Assembly (NCBI GenBank): GCA_037954235.1 | Contig: JBBMOA010000017.1 | Location: forward strand, 20,198,027-20,262,026 | Length of the DNA: 64,000 nucleotides | DNA from: Aulostomus chinensis | Lineage: Eukaryota > Chordata > Actinopteri > Syngnathiformes > Aulostomidae | Reading direction: 5' to 3' | Shown: piece by piece, positions 10,762 through 21,743 of the stretch | Layout of the letters: every line of letters starts with the position of its first letter | How positions within the stretch are numbered: the stretch's first letter is position 1 | The notes under the pieces: model-generated | Told to the model about the DNA's origin: nothing | Database searches by the model: none | What the model saw: the letters and a program-made list of their open reading frames with translations, nothing else | Translations under genes and position numbers: made by a program

Positions 10762-11084
10762 CTGCACAGCCGCAAATTAATCAATTAGGTAAATCCAAAG
10801 AAGACAAAGACACACCAGAGGACATTCTTTAACGAGACATATAGTCGGCATCTTTCCACCTTTCAGAGGAACATCAAGATACGGCGTGTGCATCTTTTAC
10901 ATTTTCTAAGTAAAAGTTCCCAGCAGTGCTATCTTTTTTACATCCTATAAGAGTCATGTCCCTGTTGACGAGTGCTAGACTGCAGTCAAAGGAACTTGAT
11001 GGTTTTGTGATGTCTCTTTGACAGACATTTCACAAAGAAGTTTCACAAGAAGCTCCATAAGTATAAGAATGATAATGAGCATAC
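10762..11084 (-). other. ryr3: ryr3 intron 15
   Basis: 323 nt; nothing recognised. Confidence 0.9.
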
Positions 11085-11180
11085 CTGAAGAAGACTCGAG
11101 TCTCTCCAACTTGCTAACCAGCCAATCCAAGTTGTTGGAGAACTGAGTGCAGTTGTTCCTGTTCCCTCTAATTAACGCTG
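11085..11180 (-). CDS. ryr3: ryr3 exon 15 (residues 524-556)
   Basis: Encodes AALIRGNRNNCTQFSNNLDW then LVSKLERLESSS. 96 nt, phase 1-1; acceptor CTTGCAG|CAG, donor TCAG|GTATGC. IRGNRNNCxQFSNNLDW is RyR3-like and is part of the RIH domain. Confidence 0.96.
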
Positions 11181-12009
11181 CTGCAAGGCAGAAAGAGAAT
11201 GTGTCAAATCTTGTAGGAAAAAAAAAGGATTTTTGTTTTCCAAAGTAGTCTGACAGAGCTGAGAGCAGCAAAACAATGTCACCCAAAGTAAGACACGGTA
11301 AAAAGAGGTTCTGCTTTGACACTCTTTCACATATTCATTTGGATGACAGCAAAGATAGAGAGAGGGACCAATGCTAGGAAAAGGTATAAACACAGGTGAG
11401 GACATATACGCACTCACATATGTCCTAGCAAAAAGAAAAGAAAGAAAAAAAAGATGGGGTCAGGGAAGACAGGAGTGAGGCATCCCAAATCCACTTAATG
11501 CTGCGGCAGAGCAGGTGTGAGCTGGGGGTTACGGAGAAAGAGGACGTGGCAGGAATGCTAATACAAGGGGGGAATTAATATAAATAAAAAACCTGAAGAA
11601 CACGCTTGGAGAGCAGGCGGGGCTTTGGAGAGGCAAGATTAAATATTAGAAGGACAGGAAATATTTAAATAATCACAAAATATTCATGTCTGCTGACTGT
11701 TGTCTGCACAGAAATGCATCACTTATGTTACAGTTACTCAAAGAAATGTTGCAGCCAAACATTGTTTTCATCAGACAGAGACAGAGACTTCTCTGCCAGG
11801 TCACTTTAGAAGAGAAACGTCTACTTGATTGAGCATATGGTAGCAGTGCAAGTGGTATTTGGAAAGGCTGATCATGATCACATCGGGCTTTGGGAACAAA
11901 AAAAAAAGAAGTAAACAAAACAGAAAACAGCATAAAGAGTGATAAGAATTGACACTCAAGCTACGGGTGACCATCTGTCAAGTAGGGGACATCCAGAATT
12001 GTTTGTTTG

Positions 12010-12070
<61 letters not shown>
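12010..12070. repeat. (GT)n microsatellite
   Basis: About 30 GT units within ryr3 intron 14. Confidence 0.97.
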
Positions 12071-12071
<1 letters not shown>

Positions 12072-12212
12072 TGACTGATCTGGTTAGTCTACTGCCCTGG
12101 AAGCACTTCACATAAACTGGAAAGCTTTATGTTTATTCAATGGGTCTCATGCCACCAGGCCTTTTCTCCAACAATGTGAGAATATGTGTGATTATTAGCA
12201 GAAAGTATTTAT

Positions 12213-12240
12213 GGTGTGTGTGTGTGTGTGTGTGTGTGTG
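12213..12240. repeat. (GT)n microsatellite
   Basis: About 14 GT units in ryr3 intron 14, about 180 nt downstream of the exon 14 donor; AC-rich in transcript sense. Confidence 0.95.
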
Positions 12241-12424
12241 CGCATGTGCATGTTCATGTCTGCGTGCGTACGTTTGACTGCCTGAATTCTGCCAACATCA
12301 GAGTTTAACATTTCAGCCTGCAGTGACAGAAAGCCGTTACTTAAATACCACCAATTTCTACACCTCAAACGTCTCTGAAATTGATTGCAGTTGGGAGTCG
12401 TTCAGTGTTTGACATGTTTCCTAC

Positions 12425-12560
12425 CCAGCAGCTCATACAGCAGGTTGAGAATGTCTTTCCAGGCTGCGCCGGCCTCTGGCCCGGCACACTCCATAAAGTG
12501 GGCCACACTGTTGTACACGTTCAGACGGTCGATGCAGTAGGATAGCAGAGTCAGCATGCC
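12425..12560 (-). CDS. ryr3: ryr3 exon 14 (residues 479-524)
   Basis: Encodes GMLTLLSYCIDRLNVYNSVA then HFMECAGPEAGAAWKDILNL and LYELL. 136 nt, phase 0 in, 1 out; acceptor TTTTAG|GGC, donor CTGG|GTAGGA. Part of the RIH domain. Confidence 0.95.
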
Positions 12561-13459
12561 CTAAAAATGAATTCAAGACATCTAACGGTGAATAATTTGG
12601 ACCTAGTATCCCTTCATCAATATATCAACCATTTGTTATACTGTATATATAACCACATTACACAGTAAAACCCCTAACTCGGGTATGAATGAAAAGCGCT
12701 CATTAATACATGAGCTTAATTTAGTGAAATCAACATCTGCAGTATTCAATTAGTCGAATGTCACGAACGCAGCCCTTATGGCTCTCCCCACCTACTCGGT
12801 GGCCACGTGGTGATTTATGGTACGGAGAAATATCTAGAGAGATCAGATATGCAAATGGAGGGCATAAAAAGACAACAACCTGATGATTTATAATGCCAGG
12901 GGGAAAAAAAAATCCAGAGTCAGCTGTCAGTGACAAATTGACCTTGTAAATGTAATATATGAGGGGTGGATCAGAGGTGTTCGGTGGATTATAATGGAAC
13001 AGGTAAAAAAAAAAAAAGACAGAAGATGAACTGATGAAATGCATAATTTGCACGTACTGTAAGATGATTGCACTTAGTTTACATTAAAACTTGCCAGTGT
13101 TTGCTTGAGGTTATTGTGACATTCATTTTGTTGTTGCAGGCTGTCTGGCTCAGTACAGCGACTGACATTTCATAATTGGTGAAAGCTACTTAAATTCTCA
13201 GTGCTGAGCAGAAACCTTCATATCAGCCTCAGGAAAACTTCTAACTCCATAACTGCTGACACCTTTAAATGCAGCACCTTCAAATACAAGATGGCATTGA
13301 AACAATTGTTAATATACTTAGACTTTTTCCACCTGAATCACATGTATATCCACTTATTATAATTGCAGCACCCTCAAATCAAACTGAGATCAAACTAGAC
13401 AAAATGAAATGACATATGGATTCTCAGTTTGCTTCGCTTTCCCTGATAGTAAAACTCAC
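12561..13459 (-). other. ryr3: ryr3 intron 13
   Basis: 899 nt; a poly-A run near 13004-13016, otherwise nothing recognised. Confidence 0.88.
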
Positions 13460-13640
13460 TTCCTGTTTGAATAGATTCTGACGATTTTTTAGGGAGCGCA
13501 GCTTAATCTGCCGTTCTTCATGCTCCAGCTCGGCGTCAGGGAGCTGGAAATAGGTGATGAGGTCATTAAGGGTTTGCAGCACCTCCTCGACAGGCAGGGC
13601 AACCAGCGCCTTGTTCTTAACACCCAGACAATCTAGGTCT
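13460..13640 (-). CDS. ryr3: ryr3 exon 13 (residues 418-478)
   Basis: Encodes RDLDCLGVKNKALVALPVEE then VLQTLNDLITYFQLPDAELE and LRSLKNRQNLFKQE, start of the armadillo-like/RIH solenoid. 181 nt, phase 2 in, 0 out; acceptor TTCTCAG|AGA, donor GGAA|GTGAGT. The linker RDLDCLGVKNK is closer in length to RyR2 than to human RyR3 as I recall them. Confidence 0.95.
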
Positions 13641-14422
13641 CTGAGAAAGGGAGAGAGCAGAAACATCGATTCAGAGAGATGCAAGCTCTGATTTCCTTGA
13701 TCATGTGTAGTTTTCAGACCACCATTCATCACCAGTGACCACAGTGACACAACACAAAGACACTTGAAATGGAAGGCTGCAGACACTTAAAGAGAGGCTG
13801 TGATGACTAACACAGTGTTTAGCCCACAGGTTCATCCATGCTGAAATGCTGATTTCCGCTGGCCTGCTAAAAATAGCTCCTGTCATATGCAGGGGGGGGG
13901 TTGCAGGGAGATGTGTATTCACAACCGCAGGGGAGGCAGACAGAGTCTCGCATGCTCCCGCCATGAGCACCCCAGAGCCCACCCAGGGGAGAATGGACCA
14001 TTTAATAACAAATAATGGATCCACAGCTTCTATTTTCACAGCTCGCTGTGCCTGGCCGTGACGCTCCTGCAGTTTTTGCCATTTGGACATGCATGACTGG
14101 ACCACTGAGTGAGCTGTCTGGGCCTGTGGCAACTCACTCTGTCAAAACTCAACTCAAAGCTTAACTCTCTGCTGTGTATGTTCACAATCTGGAGGGAAGT
14201 TTCATCAGACTGTGTAGACTCTAGCAAAGTCTGGGGAACTCTGAAATGCCTTTTTTTTTGTGGTCTACTTCAGTAATGTGGTGCAGTCTGGGACTCTTTG
14301 GTTTCATCATCTAGGGAATCATTCTGTAACATCATGATTTGTATATTTCAGACTACTTCACAGAAGAATGTGTTATCACTTGAATGGTAAAGTAGCTTTT
14401 TGGTAATGTTTCGTGGGCATAC
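13641..14422 (-). other. ryr3: ryr3 intron 12
   Basis: 782 nt. A 143-codon minus-strand ORF at 13701-14132 has no recognisable protein character. Nothing else seen. Confidence 0.85.
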
Positions 14423-14544
14423 CGGATAAATCGCTTAAAAAGAAGAGTGGTGTTGCGGATGATGCGTGCCGCTCGGGATTCCTCGTGTTGACAGCGCTGC
14501 AGGGTCAAGCCGTCGTCCATGTGACCTTCTGAATGTAGGCATGC
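14423..14544 (-). CDS. ryr3: ryr3 exon 12 (residues 378-418)
   Basis: Encodes ACLHSEGHMDDGLTLQRCQH then EESRAARIIRNTTLLFKRFI. 122 nt, phase 0 in, 2 out; acceptor CTCTAAAG|GCA, donor ATCCG|GTATGC. GHMDDGLTLQRC and RIIRNTT match RyR3. Confidence 0.96.
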
Positions 14545-14804
14545 CTTTAGAGGTCGTGGCAGGGAAAGAAAGGATGTGAAACACAAATGATATAAGGCAC
14601 TGAGGAAAAGGACCCAAAAAAGGGGGACATTAGACATTGACAGCACTGTAACATTGTCATGTTTACCACTAAGGATCATCTTAACTCAACTAACCCATCA
14701 CACTGAAAGCTCAGGAATCTCACCCATGTGTTGTTGTAGTTTTAGTTGTTTTAGTATATTCTTAGTACTCTAAGATGGAGCCAAGTGCGCTTGTGTTCAC
14801 TCAC

Positions 14805-14969
14805 TCGTCTCTTGAGAGGACCCAGACGGGCCGATTTGACATCAGGTGCCTGGTAGGAGAGCCACAGTCCCGTGGCCACGTGCATAACGAAGCAGAGCGA
14901 GTCCCCGTATTTAATCTCTGCCACTCCCATGCCTTCGATGTCCCGCTTGGGGCTCTGCTCCAGCTTCTC
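14805..14969 (-). CDS. ryr3: ryr3 exon 11 (residues 323-377)
   Basis: Encodes EKLEQSPKRDIEGMGVAEIK then YGDSLCFVMHVATGLWLSYQ...GPLKRR. 165 nt (55 codons), phase 0-0; acceptor TGTGCAG|GAG, donor CGA|GTGAGT. RDIEGMGVxEIKYGD is RyR3-like. End of the MIR region. Confidence 0.97.
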
Positions 14970-15906
14970 CTGCACAGGGGAGGAGAAAATGAACATGTCA
15001 AAGCTGTCAGTGTGAAACGCTTGAGTACGCTAGCAAAATACAAACACATGCAAATACAAACCACCAACCAACTGTCAACAACATCTGCTGCTTCATGCTT
15101 TACCCATCACAGAGAGGGGAGTTTGTATTTGCTTTACTACAGCATCAGATATAACTGCACCCAGTTAGTGTAGCGGTCTATAACAGCCTCTGGTTTGGTT
15201 CCCCATGTGGCCTGCTCTGATCAGTCACCTGTTTGGGGGGAGGGGAACTGGGGAGAATAGCATCATCCTCCCACGTGTTACGTCCCCTTGGTGAAACTCC
15301 TTGGCATCAGGTGAAATGATGCAGCTGATGACTCTAAATGTGACGCAAGAAGCATAAGGCAGAACTCTCCGGAGCGGAAGAAAGGGTAGAGCAATGACCA
15401 GGACAGCCTGGTAGGGTGAAAAGCTTATATGCAACTGGGAAGAAAAACGATGGGAGAAAGACTAAAATAAAAAGGGGGGGGGGATCTAAATAATATAATT
15501 CGGCCCCAAAATGAAATGGAGTGTCTGATTATAAATAGTTGCCTTATAATAACTGTTTTAAATCTACACTGGAAGGGTCACTAATTGGCTCACAATCACT
15601 GATTACATCCAAGATTAGAGCTACTTGCTAGTTCAGTCACAGTCAGCAAGTTAAGCTAAATTAACCTCTATGCCATCGCTTTTACTGCTGCAATCGTGCT
15701 TGTAATTTCCATTACCCTTGAAAAATGGTTATTCCCCAGTTCAAGGATACTTGATGGTTCACTTACAAAGGTTCATAAGTGATCTTTTATAACTCCTTCT
15801 CAGTGGTGTTTAATGAGGAAGTGTGTGGTCAATCCATGTGACAGGTCACCCTGAGGTGTAAAAAGTGTAGACGTGTGTTTGTACCACGGAACGCGTGTTT
15901 TCTTGC
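14970..15906 (-). other. ryr3: ryr3 intron 10 (GC-AG intron with a SINE)
   Basis: 937 nt. Starts GCAAGA and ends TGTGCAG in transcript sense. Contains the SINE at 15161-15483 in antisense orientation to ryr3. Confidence 0.9.
15161..15483 (+). mobile_element. Degenerate tRNA-derived SINE, teleost type
   Basis: Lies in ryr3 intron 10. From memory it matches a widespread fish SINE: a short tRNA-like head (TGTAGCGGTCTATAACAG), then CCTGTTTGGGGGGAGGGGAA, ATCCTCCCACGTGTTACGTC, CCCTTGGTGAAACTCC and CATCAGGTGAAA, and an A/G-rich tail ending in AAAAGGGGGGGGGG. The head is internally deleted and the copy is well diverged. No target duplication was resolved. Confidence 0.7.
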
Positions 15907-16063
15907 CTTAGAAGCTCTGAAGCAGAAGGCGGTGGCGATGGTGTCTGACCTCTCACGGTCCTGGAGCACCAATCCCCTGTCCTCAGTCAAGGCCAAGTAA
16001 TGACCGGTGGTGAGGTGTCGCAATCGGAAGGGTTGGCCCCAGCGGATGTGGCTCCCACTCCAA
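15907..16063 (-). CDS. ryr3: ryr3 exon 10 (residues 270-322), ends at a GC donor
   Basis: Encodes SWSGSHIRWGQPFRLRHLTT then GHYLALTEDRGLVLQDRERS...FCFRASK. 157 nt, phase 2 in, 0 out. The frame and the next exon (EKLEQSPKRDIEG) place the boundary at AAG|GCAAGA, a non-canonical GC donor with otherwise consensus bases. No GT donor near this point keeps the homology. Confidence 0.95.
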
Positions 16064-16522
16064 CTAAGTAATAATGGATACGCATACAGAAACACAACCT
16101 CATATTAAAATGTAACACACAACCAAACACGTGCAAAGTTTTTTAAGCCCCAAAAGCCTAATATCCACTAATGAGTTGATCAAAATATTGCTGCCAGCTG
16201 TTAATTATCAAGCATGCCCTATGGTTGCATTGAATAATTAGAAAATAGCTGAAAACATTTAACTGATTATACAGTTTGATCTTATCCTTCAAGACATAAA
16301 AAAACAGGGTCAAAATATGGTACAATTGAGCCACATTAAAGAAAGAGGGAAACAGAAGGAGGGAGGAAGTAACAATGAGGACTCTGTGCTACTAGTTTGG
16401 TATCGAAGGAAAGGACAAATGGGTATAGAGATAAAACAAATACAGGGAAACAAGAATGCAGCAAGGGCTGAGGAAACAGGAAGAAAGAGAACAGATAACA
16501 GACCACGCAATTCCAAACACAC
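16064..16522 (-). other. ryr3: ryr3 intron 9
   Basis: 459 nt, purine-rich on the plus strand (pyrimidine-rich in transcript sense) between 16330 and 16500. Overlapping small ORFs here are chance. Confidence 0.88.
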
Positions 16523-16597
16523 CTGATTCGAAGTGGCTCCAGCCTCCACAAGGACCTGGCCTTGGCACCGGCTTTACCTGTCTCATAGTTGACTATC
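16523..16597 (-). CDS. ryr3: ryr3 exon 9 (residues 245-270)
   Basis: Encodes RIVNYETGKAGAKARSLWRL then EPLRI. 75 nt, phase 2-2; acceptor CCTCAG|GAT, donor ATCAG|GTGTGT. ARSLWRLEPLRI is a conserved RyR signature in the MIR region. Confidence 0.96.
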
Positions 16598-17602
16598 CTG
16601 AGGATACCAGAAAAACACAAGTGGGTGGTATGTCTGTGGATGTTTTAAACGTCTAGCCACCACTGAGATGGTCAAGGTCATTCAACCTGACCGAGAGAAA
16701 TACCAGTGTTTTGCTGGAATCGGTCATCCTGATATTCACTGGGAGGACATTTGTCTCACAAACATACACCCATATACACATCAGTATTTACTCTGCCAGC
16801 TAACAAACAGAAACATGTGTGCCCTGATAACCCACAGCTACCCTGTCAATCAGAGATGTAGGTGACTGGGACCAAAGATAAAAGAAATGGCTCAATGTCC
16901 CCGGCGGCAGCTTGGAGCGTCTTTGATCTGTCCCACAGAGATGAATGAAGCCCACTGCCTATGTGGAATTTCAAGGACAACACTGGAGAAAAAGCTAAAG
17001 CTGGAAATTACTATCTAATCCAATCCTTCTGTGTTCTAAAAATAGACTGACACAGTGTGTGTATGCATGTGCATGTGCGCAGGAAGAATACACACATCCC
17101 GACGCCTTGCAGAGCGAGTATGGGCCTTGGCTACTGTTTTTGACCCACTTCAAGCCAAGTGTGGCGTTTACTGATGCCTGCCTTATCTGCGTTGGCACTG
17201 AGAAGCTATAGTGGAGCTAAAAATAGCACAGTAGCCATTATTGTTCCCAAGTGTTTGATGAAATGAGGTGGGTGTGGAGGCATGATGGGTAAATCAGAGG
17301 TCAGTTGGCATCTGATGTATCACATAACAGCTTTGCGATCACCAAAGTGGGACCCTAAGGGCTGAGATTCACGGGGTCTGTCTGCGATGTGTAACACGAG
17401 TCCAGTGACAGTCACTGCAGTCAATAATCATCACAATCAATCGGAGAAGCTACATCGGCCACATTTTTCAATGCTCTTTTTTTGCATGGGCATCTAGCAT
17501 TTTAAAAGGCAAACTCCATAGAAACAGCTCAGTTGGGGAGGGGGGCAGAAAATAGAGATCTTATATTTTACTTATATCATTCAAAACTGCAGTATTTCAC
17601 AC
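16598..17602 (-). other. ryr3: ryr3 intron 8
   Basis: 1005 nt; a short TG/CA-rich patch near 17057-17095, otherwise nothing recognised. Confidence 0.88.
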
Positions 17603-17696
17603 CTCTGTTGCTCTTCACTCTGGTCTGATCCTGGGATGGTAACTACCTCGTCATGTCCGTGGAACAGCCTCATCACATGACCACCTAACAGATAAC
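17603..17696 (-). CDS. ryr3: ryr3 exon 8 (residues 214-245)
   Basis: Encodes GYLLGGHVMRLFHGHDEVVT then IPGSDQSEEQQ, the second MIR motif. RyR3 lacks the Met of the RyR1/2 HGHMDE motif, and HGHDE is seen here too. 94 nt, phase 1 in, 2 out; acceptor CTAATAG|GTT, donor CAGAG|GTGTGA (weak). Confidence 0.93.
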
Positions 17697-18113
17697 CTAT
17701 TAGGGAGGGAAGCACATAAGGTTAAGATATTGGAAACATATTCTCATTGGCAGAACAGCAAGTGTTTATACACAAAGTGGTGACAATAAATGGATTTTGA
17801 CACGCGGCCCTCCCATCCAACCTGAACCCTTACAATTATCAACAAAATATATGTCAGCAGTGAAAGGGGAAGACAACAGAGAAGAGAATGAAAGTGAACA
17901 TTAAGATACTGTGACATCTAATTCCCCTCTCAATGCTGCATTCGCTGTTTGAGAAGTTATCGGCTCATGTACGGATGTACTAGAAACAGACATCCAAATT
18001 ATTAGCTACTCAGACATGAGTAGATTTTCATGTAGCTATCAACAAGCCATATTCGTGAAAATGGGCAAGAGCCACATTTTCTTTCTTTCTCTGTTTCTTT
18101 GTGAAGTGTCTAC
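17697..18113 (-). other. ryr3: ryr3 intron 7
   Basis: 417 nt; nothing recognised. Confidence 0.9.
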
Positions 18114-18213
18114 CTTCCTCTATGTTGCTGCCAGAGCAGATGGGATGGACGTTCCACAGGGTCTGCATGAAGGACGCATCCACCTGGATGTTACCATTGG
18201 AAATGGATAGGTG
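18114..18213 (-). CDS. ryr3: ryr3 exon 7 (residues 181-214)
   Basis: Encodes HLSISNGNIQVDASFMQTLW then NVHPICSGSNIEE. SNGNIQVDASFMQ is characteristic of RyR3, whereas RyR2 has a GNGSLHVDAAFQQ-type sequence, so this exon drives paralogue assignment. 100 nt, phase 0 in, 1 out (GGAAG|GTAGAC). Confidence 0.97.
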
Positions 18214-19270
18214 CTGCAGGGCACACACATCACATATAGTTTACTCTCATCATACACTGCAAATCTATACATAAGGTGAGTTAGAGATTTCCAAGCAGTG
18301 GAAACATATACTGGGTCTGAATTAAAAAATAATGGCCTCAAAAGGTGGCTCAAAGTCAAGAGTGATATTAAAATGACTTAGGGCAGTAAACCATACCAGA
18401 ATGTACCGGTCCAAAAAGGACAATAGAAAACACAGTTCTTTGATGTATATCTAGTTGAGCTGACACCCAACAAATGTTAATTATTTTTTAGGGCACTACA
18501 AAACTAACAGACAGGTTTGGATTCCTCAGGTTTGTAAACTGACAGAGGGTTTTGTTGTTTTTTTTTTTGTGGCAGCTGTAAAGTCCAGCGTAGCTTTGAG
18601 TCCTCCTGCAGCAGCCCTTAGGTGCTGCATGTCCCAACAAACCACTGTGTGGGTGACAACAGGGAACAGACTCCCAGCTTGGCGGTCTAGTGGTCATCTA
18701 GCCAGGCCCTTGCTGCCATAAACACAGCCTGGCTGTTGTCACTATCTCATGGTCTCATCATCATAGATCACAGGGAACATGCGATCCGTGGTGATGACAT
18801 GTCAGCGGTGTCGTGCAAGTGTCAAGGAGGGGATGGGCAAATACTCAATGAAGCCTATCGCTGTAGAGGCCAGTTCAGTGGTGTGATAATCTTCACTAAT
18901 GGCAGCAGGATGTGAGGATGTGACAAGGATGTTAACAGGAAAAGCTCTTACATCATGTAAAACGGCACTGGCAAAGTTCTAAAGAAGCCTCAACAACATG
19001 TTTATCATAATCCAACAAATCAGCAGCGCAGATCAGATGTTTCCTCGTGTAACTGTTGGCATTCAGAGGGGGAAAGTTGTTGCTCTCAACATTCAGTGGG
19101 ATTTAAGCCTCTTGCAGGAGAGAGGTGAGGGGCGAGTGCAGCATGTGCTAACAGGATTGGGATAATCTGAAATTTTGTCACATCAGGGAAAGCAGCACAT
19201 GCACACAGGCACACACACTGAACCACTGGGAAAATCCTCAAGCGTCAAATGTTAAATGATATAAACTTAC
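18214..19270 (-). other. ryr3: ryr3 intron 6
   Basis: 1057 nt with GU-rich patches near both ends in transcript sense (plus strand AC-rich at about 18221-18230 and 19200-19222). No gene or mobile element recognised. Confidence 0.88.
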
Positions 19271-19383
19271 AAGGTATCTCTCTGAAGACACGCTGACGAG
19301 GATGAGATCATCACCGATGCGCACCTTCTCTCCTTCTGATCTCTGTTTGGAGGCAGGATGGATGGTCCACCAACATGCCTCAC
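19271..19383 (-). CDS. ryr3: ryr3 exon 6 (residues 143-180)
   Basis: Encodes GEACWWTIHPASKQRSEGEK then VRIGDDLILVSVSSERYL, one of the most conserved parts of the RyR N-terminus. 113 nt, phase 1 in and 0 out; acceptor ATTGCAG|GTG and donor CTT|GTAAGT. The upstream acceptor region is again GU-rich. Confidence 0.97.
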
Positions 19384-19943
19384 CTGCAATCACACACATA
19401 CACGCACACTGAACAAACAGATCATTTCTGAGACCACCCGCTGCACCAATATCCTCTGTATTTCCTAAGTATGTAATAAAGGGAGAGAAGGCACAGATAG
19501 GGTCATATTTGAATGCACCATGGCAACAGTCGTTACTGGTGACATCGTGGTGACTGCTCATCCGCTGCTTGTCTGAAATAAATAAGAATGCAAAAAAGAA
19601 GAGGGTCCAGGCATCAGGATACCACGACAGAAATATCAAATGTGCAGGAGAGATGTAATCGGTGCTGGCTAAAGAACTACACTGTATATCTACAGTTCAC
19701 TTCTGGGACTATTAACTGAGATGCTGAATAGACACAGACTGAAATTTGCTCATGAACAAATAAGCTGTGGAGACAGAGAGATAAAAGAAGGAAGCGTGGC
19801 GGCGGGGTGGGGGCTTGCAGGGAGCAGAGAGAATGAATACACAGACTGAAAGAATCAGACAGAAACAAATACAGAGACTGACAAAGAGACACAGAGGCGA
19901 GAGAATAAAAGAGAGGGAAGAGATGGGAAAGCTGTTCTGTTAC
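19384..19943 (-). other. ryr3: ryr3 intron 5
   Basis: 560 nt. The 3' splice site region is GU-rich in transcript sense (plus strand 19391-19410). A GA-rich purine stretch lies near the middle. Nothing else recognised. Confidence 0.9.
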
Positions 19944-20022
19944 CTGTTGAATCCTCCTGCAGGCCGACATCAAAGGACAGCTTATCTGTCTGTGACCTTG
20001 ATGTCTTCAAACAGGCCAGGTA
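19944..20022 (-). CDS. ryr3: ryr3 exon 5 (residues 117-143)
   Basis: Encodes YLACLKTSRSQTDKLSFDVG then LQEDSTG (last codon split). 79 nt, ends in phase 1 at ACAG|GTAACA; acceptor CCACAG|TAC is preceded by a UG-rich stretch instead of a plain pyrimidine tract. Part of the N-terminal MIR fold. Confidence 0.96.
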
Positions 20023-20030
20023 CTGTGGAC

Positions 20031-20078
20031 AACACACACACATGCGCACACACACACACGCACACACATCCTGTCACG
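20031..20078. repeat. (AC)n microsatellite, imperfect
   Basis: ACACAC with GC interruptions; (GT)n in ryr3 sense, directly upstream of the exon 5 acceptor. Confidence 0.93.
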
Positions 20079-20215
20079 TATGCATCTGCAGGTGACCTTG
20101 CTCATGTGCCTCTGCTCATGCGATTGTCATGTACTTCAATTGTTGATGGCATTTAAATTTCAGGATAATCTTCCTGGAATTTTCTTTTCATGGGGGACAG
20201 TCACGGATCTCTTAC

Positions 20216-20290
20216 CATAGAGCTGAATGAATGGCGCAGAAGGATGGCGTGTCCATAGAGCAGAGTCTTGTGGCCGCCGCTATGTGCTGC
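20216..20290 (-). CDS. ryr3: ryr3 exon 4 (residues 92-116)
   Basis: Encodes AAHSGGHKTLLYGHAILLRH then SFSSM, start of the first MIR motif. 75 nt, phase 0-0, acceptor CTTCAG|GCA, donor ATG|GTAAGA. The usual GGGHR is SGGHK here. The short RYR2-type VDVEKW insert is absent, as expected for RyR3. Confidence 0.95.
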
Positions 20291-21136
20291 CTGAAGAGAT
20301 AATTCACACACATAAACACACAGTTACATGTCAGTTCAGCCACATAAGTGACAGCTTCAGTATTTTCCCTCCAACTGCTTCAATTGACCTCTGCCTCTAA
20401 ATGTTGACCTCATTGAGGACCTTCTCACCGACCATGATGACCTCAAGCTAGGGGCACGTACCTAAAGGGAAGGGATTTGCCACTTGATCTCGCCAATGAA
20501 GACATGCAATCTGACTTGCCATAGGAGATGGTGTATCTGGCTCCTGTATCCATGAACAAACAGGATACGGGCTCATCTTTCCAGCACTCCCACTGCGGGA
20601 ATGTGGGAAGGATGCACAACTACTGTCAGTCTCTGATGCAATGTCAACATCAGCAGGGAATGGCTCCACCACATATGGGGTTGGGTTAAGATGCAGGAGA
20701 GGGAACAAATGATATCTCCACTAGTAGAGATGGTAAGGGTATTTTCTTGCTGGTTTTGTTCTGCAAGCATCTCCCATATTACTCACCTTCCTTATGAGCC
20801 TCTAGGAAGCATTAAGGTAAGAGAGAGCGTCATTATTCTGAGGTGTGCTGCCTGCCTACGACTTATTTTAATATCTGGTACAAAAGAGCAACGTTCTTTA
20901 ATCCCATCCGATTGGCATTTTATAAAAACAACACTATTGACCCACAGTCAGGAAATAATCTCTAAAGCAATGCCAAAAAAAAAAAAAAAAAGTGACTAAA
21001 ACTACAATGATAATGCTATGAATCTTCCAATGCTATGTCCAATGTGCAGATTTTTACAACATTACAGTTGTCTTGATATACACAAATCATGGCCTCGACA
21101 ACAAACCACACCATCTCTGTCTTCTTTGTTTTTCTC

Positions 21137-21143
<7 letters not shown>

Positions 21144-21169
<26 letters not shown>
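21144..21169. repeat. (CT)n microsatellite
   Basis: About 13 CT units in ryr3 intron 3. Confidence 0.95.
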
Positions 21170-21691
21170 ATACTCATCGACTGGCTACTGAGACAATAGT
21201 CGGCCTGTGTGATTTGATGCAGTTATTGTGCAGACTGCAGCACTGGCTTCCAGGCTTCTTTTGTGCTGCTGGCTACTGCTATATGCTGGCTGAGGTACTG
21301 AGCTTAATGCAGCGAGGCACATCTAGCTGCAATCACCACAACCAATAAACCTAAGACTCCCGCTCACTCCCTTCCACCCCGGCTGGGCAGTTGGTTATAC
21401 TGATAGAGTGCAGCGAGGGAAATGGTGGCGCATATCAGTAAGAAAAATAATCTTCTGAACCTGATGACACATTGCAGCAAAAATTTAATACACCTGCAGC
21501 AAGTGAAATGAGCAAAGTGTATTAGCCTTGGCGTATTGAAGCATAAAGGTACTTCATCAGAAGATATAAGAGGAGAAAACGCTCTGCACTGTGTCTCTCA
21601 TCAGCTATTGACCACAAGTGGCATCTTCATATCAATGTAAAGGCATGACATTTAGCTGGATGCAGCTTCCTGGTGTGGGAGCCCTGCAGCA

Positions 21692-21693
<2 letters not shown>

Positions 21694-21742
<49 letters not shown>
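21694..21742. repeat. (GT)n microsatellite with nearby poly-G
   Basis: About 24 GT units in ryr3 intron 3, followed by a G-rich stretch at 21780-21803. Confidence 0.96.

Positions 21743-21743
<1 letters not shown>

Larger units (their letters stand above)
11181..12424 (-). other. ryr3: ryr3 intron 14
   Basis: 1244 nt with two (GT)n tracts (12010-12070 and 12213-12240); nothing else recognised. Confidence 0.88.

Noticed and set aside
13701..14132. 143-codon minus-strand ORF in ryr3 intron 12
   Set aside because: Composition irregular, no homology recognised, lies entirely between good exons 12 and 13.
21375..21420. tRNA-like phrase (GCAGTTGGTTATACTGATAGAG)
   Set aside because: No acceptor stem or T arm could be paired; not a tRNA gene.
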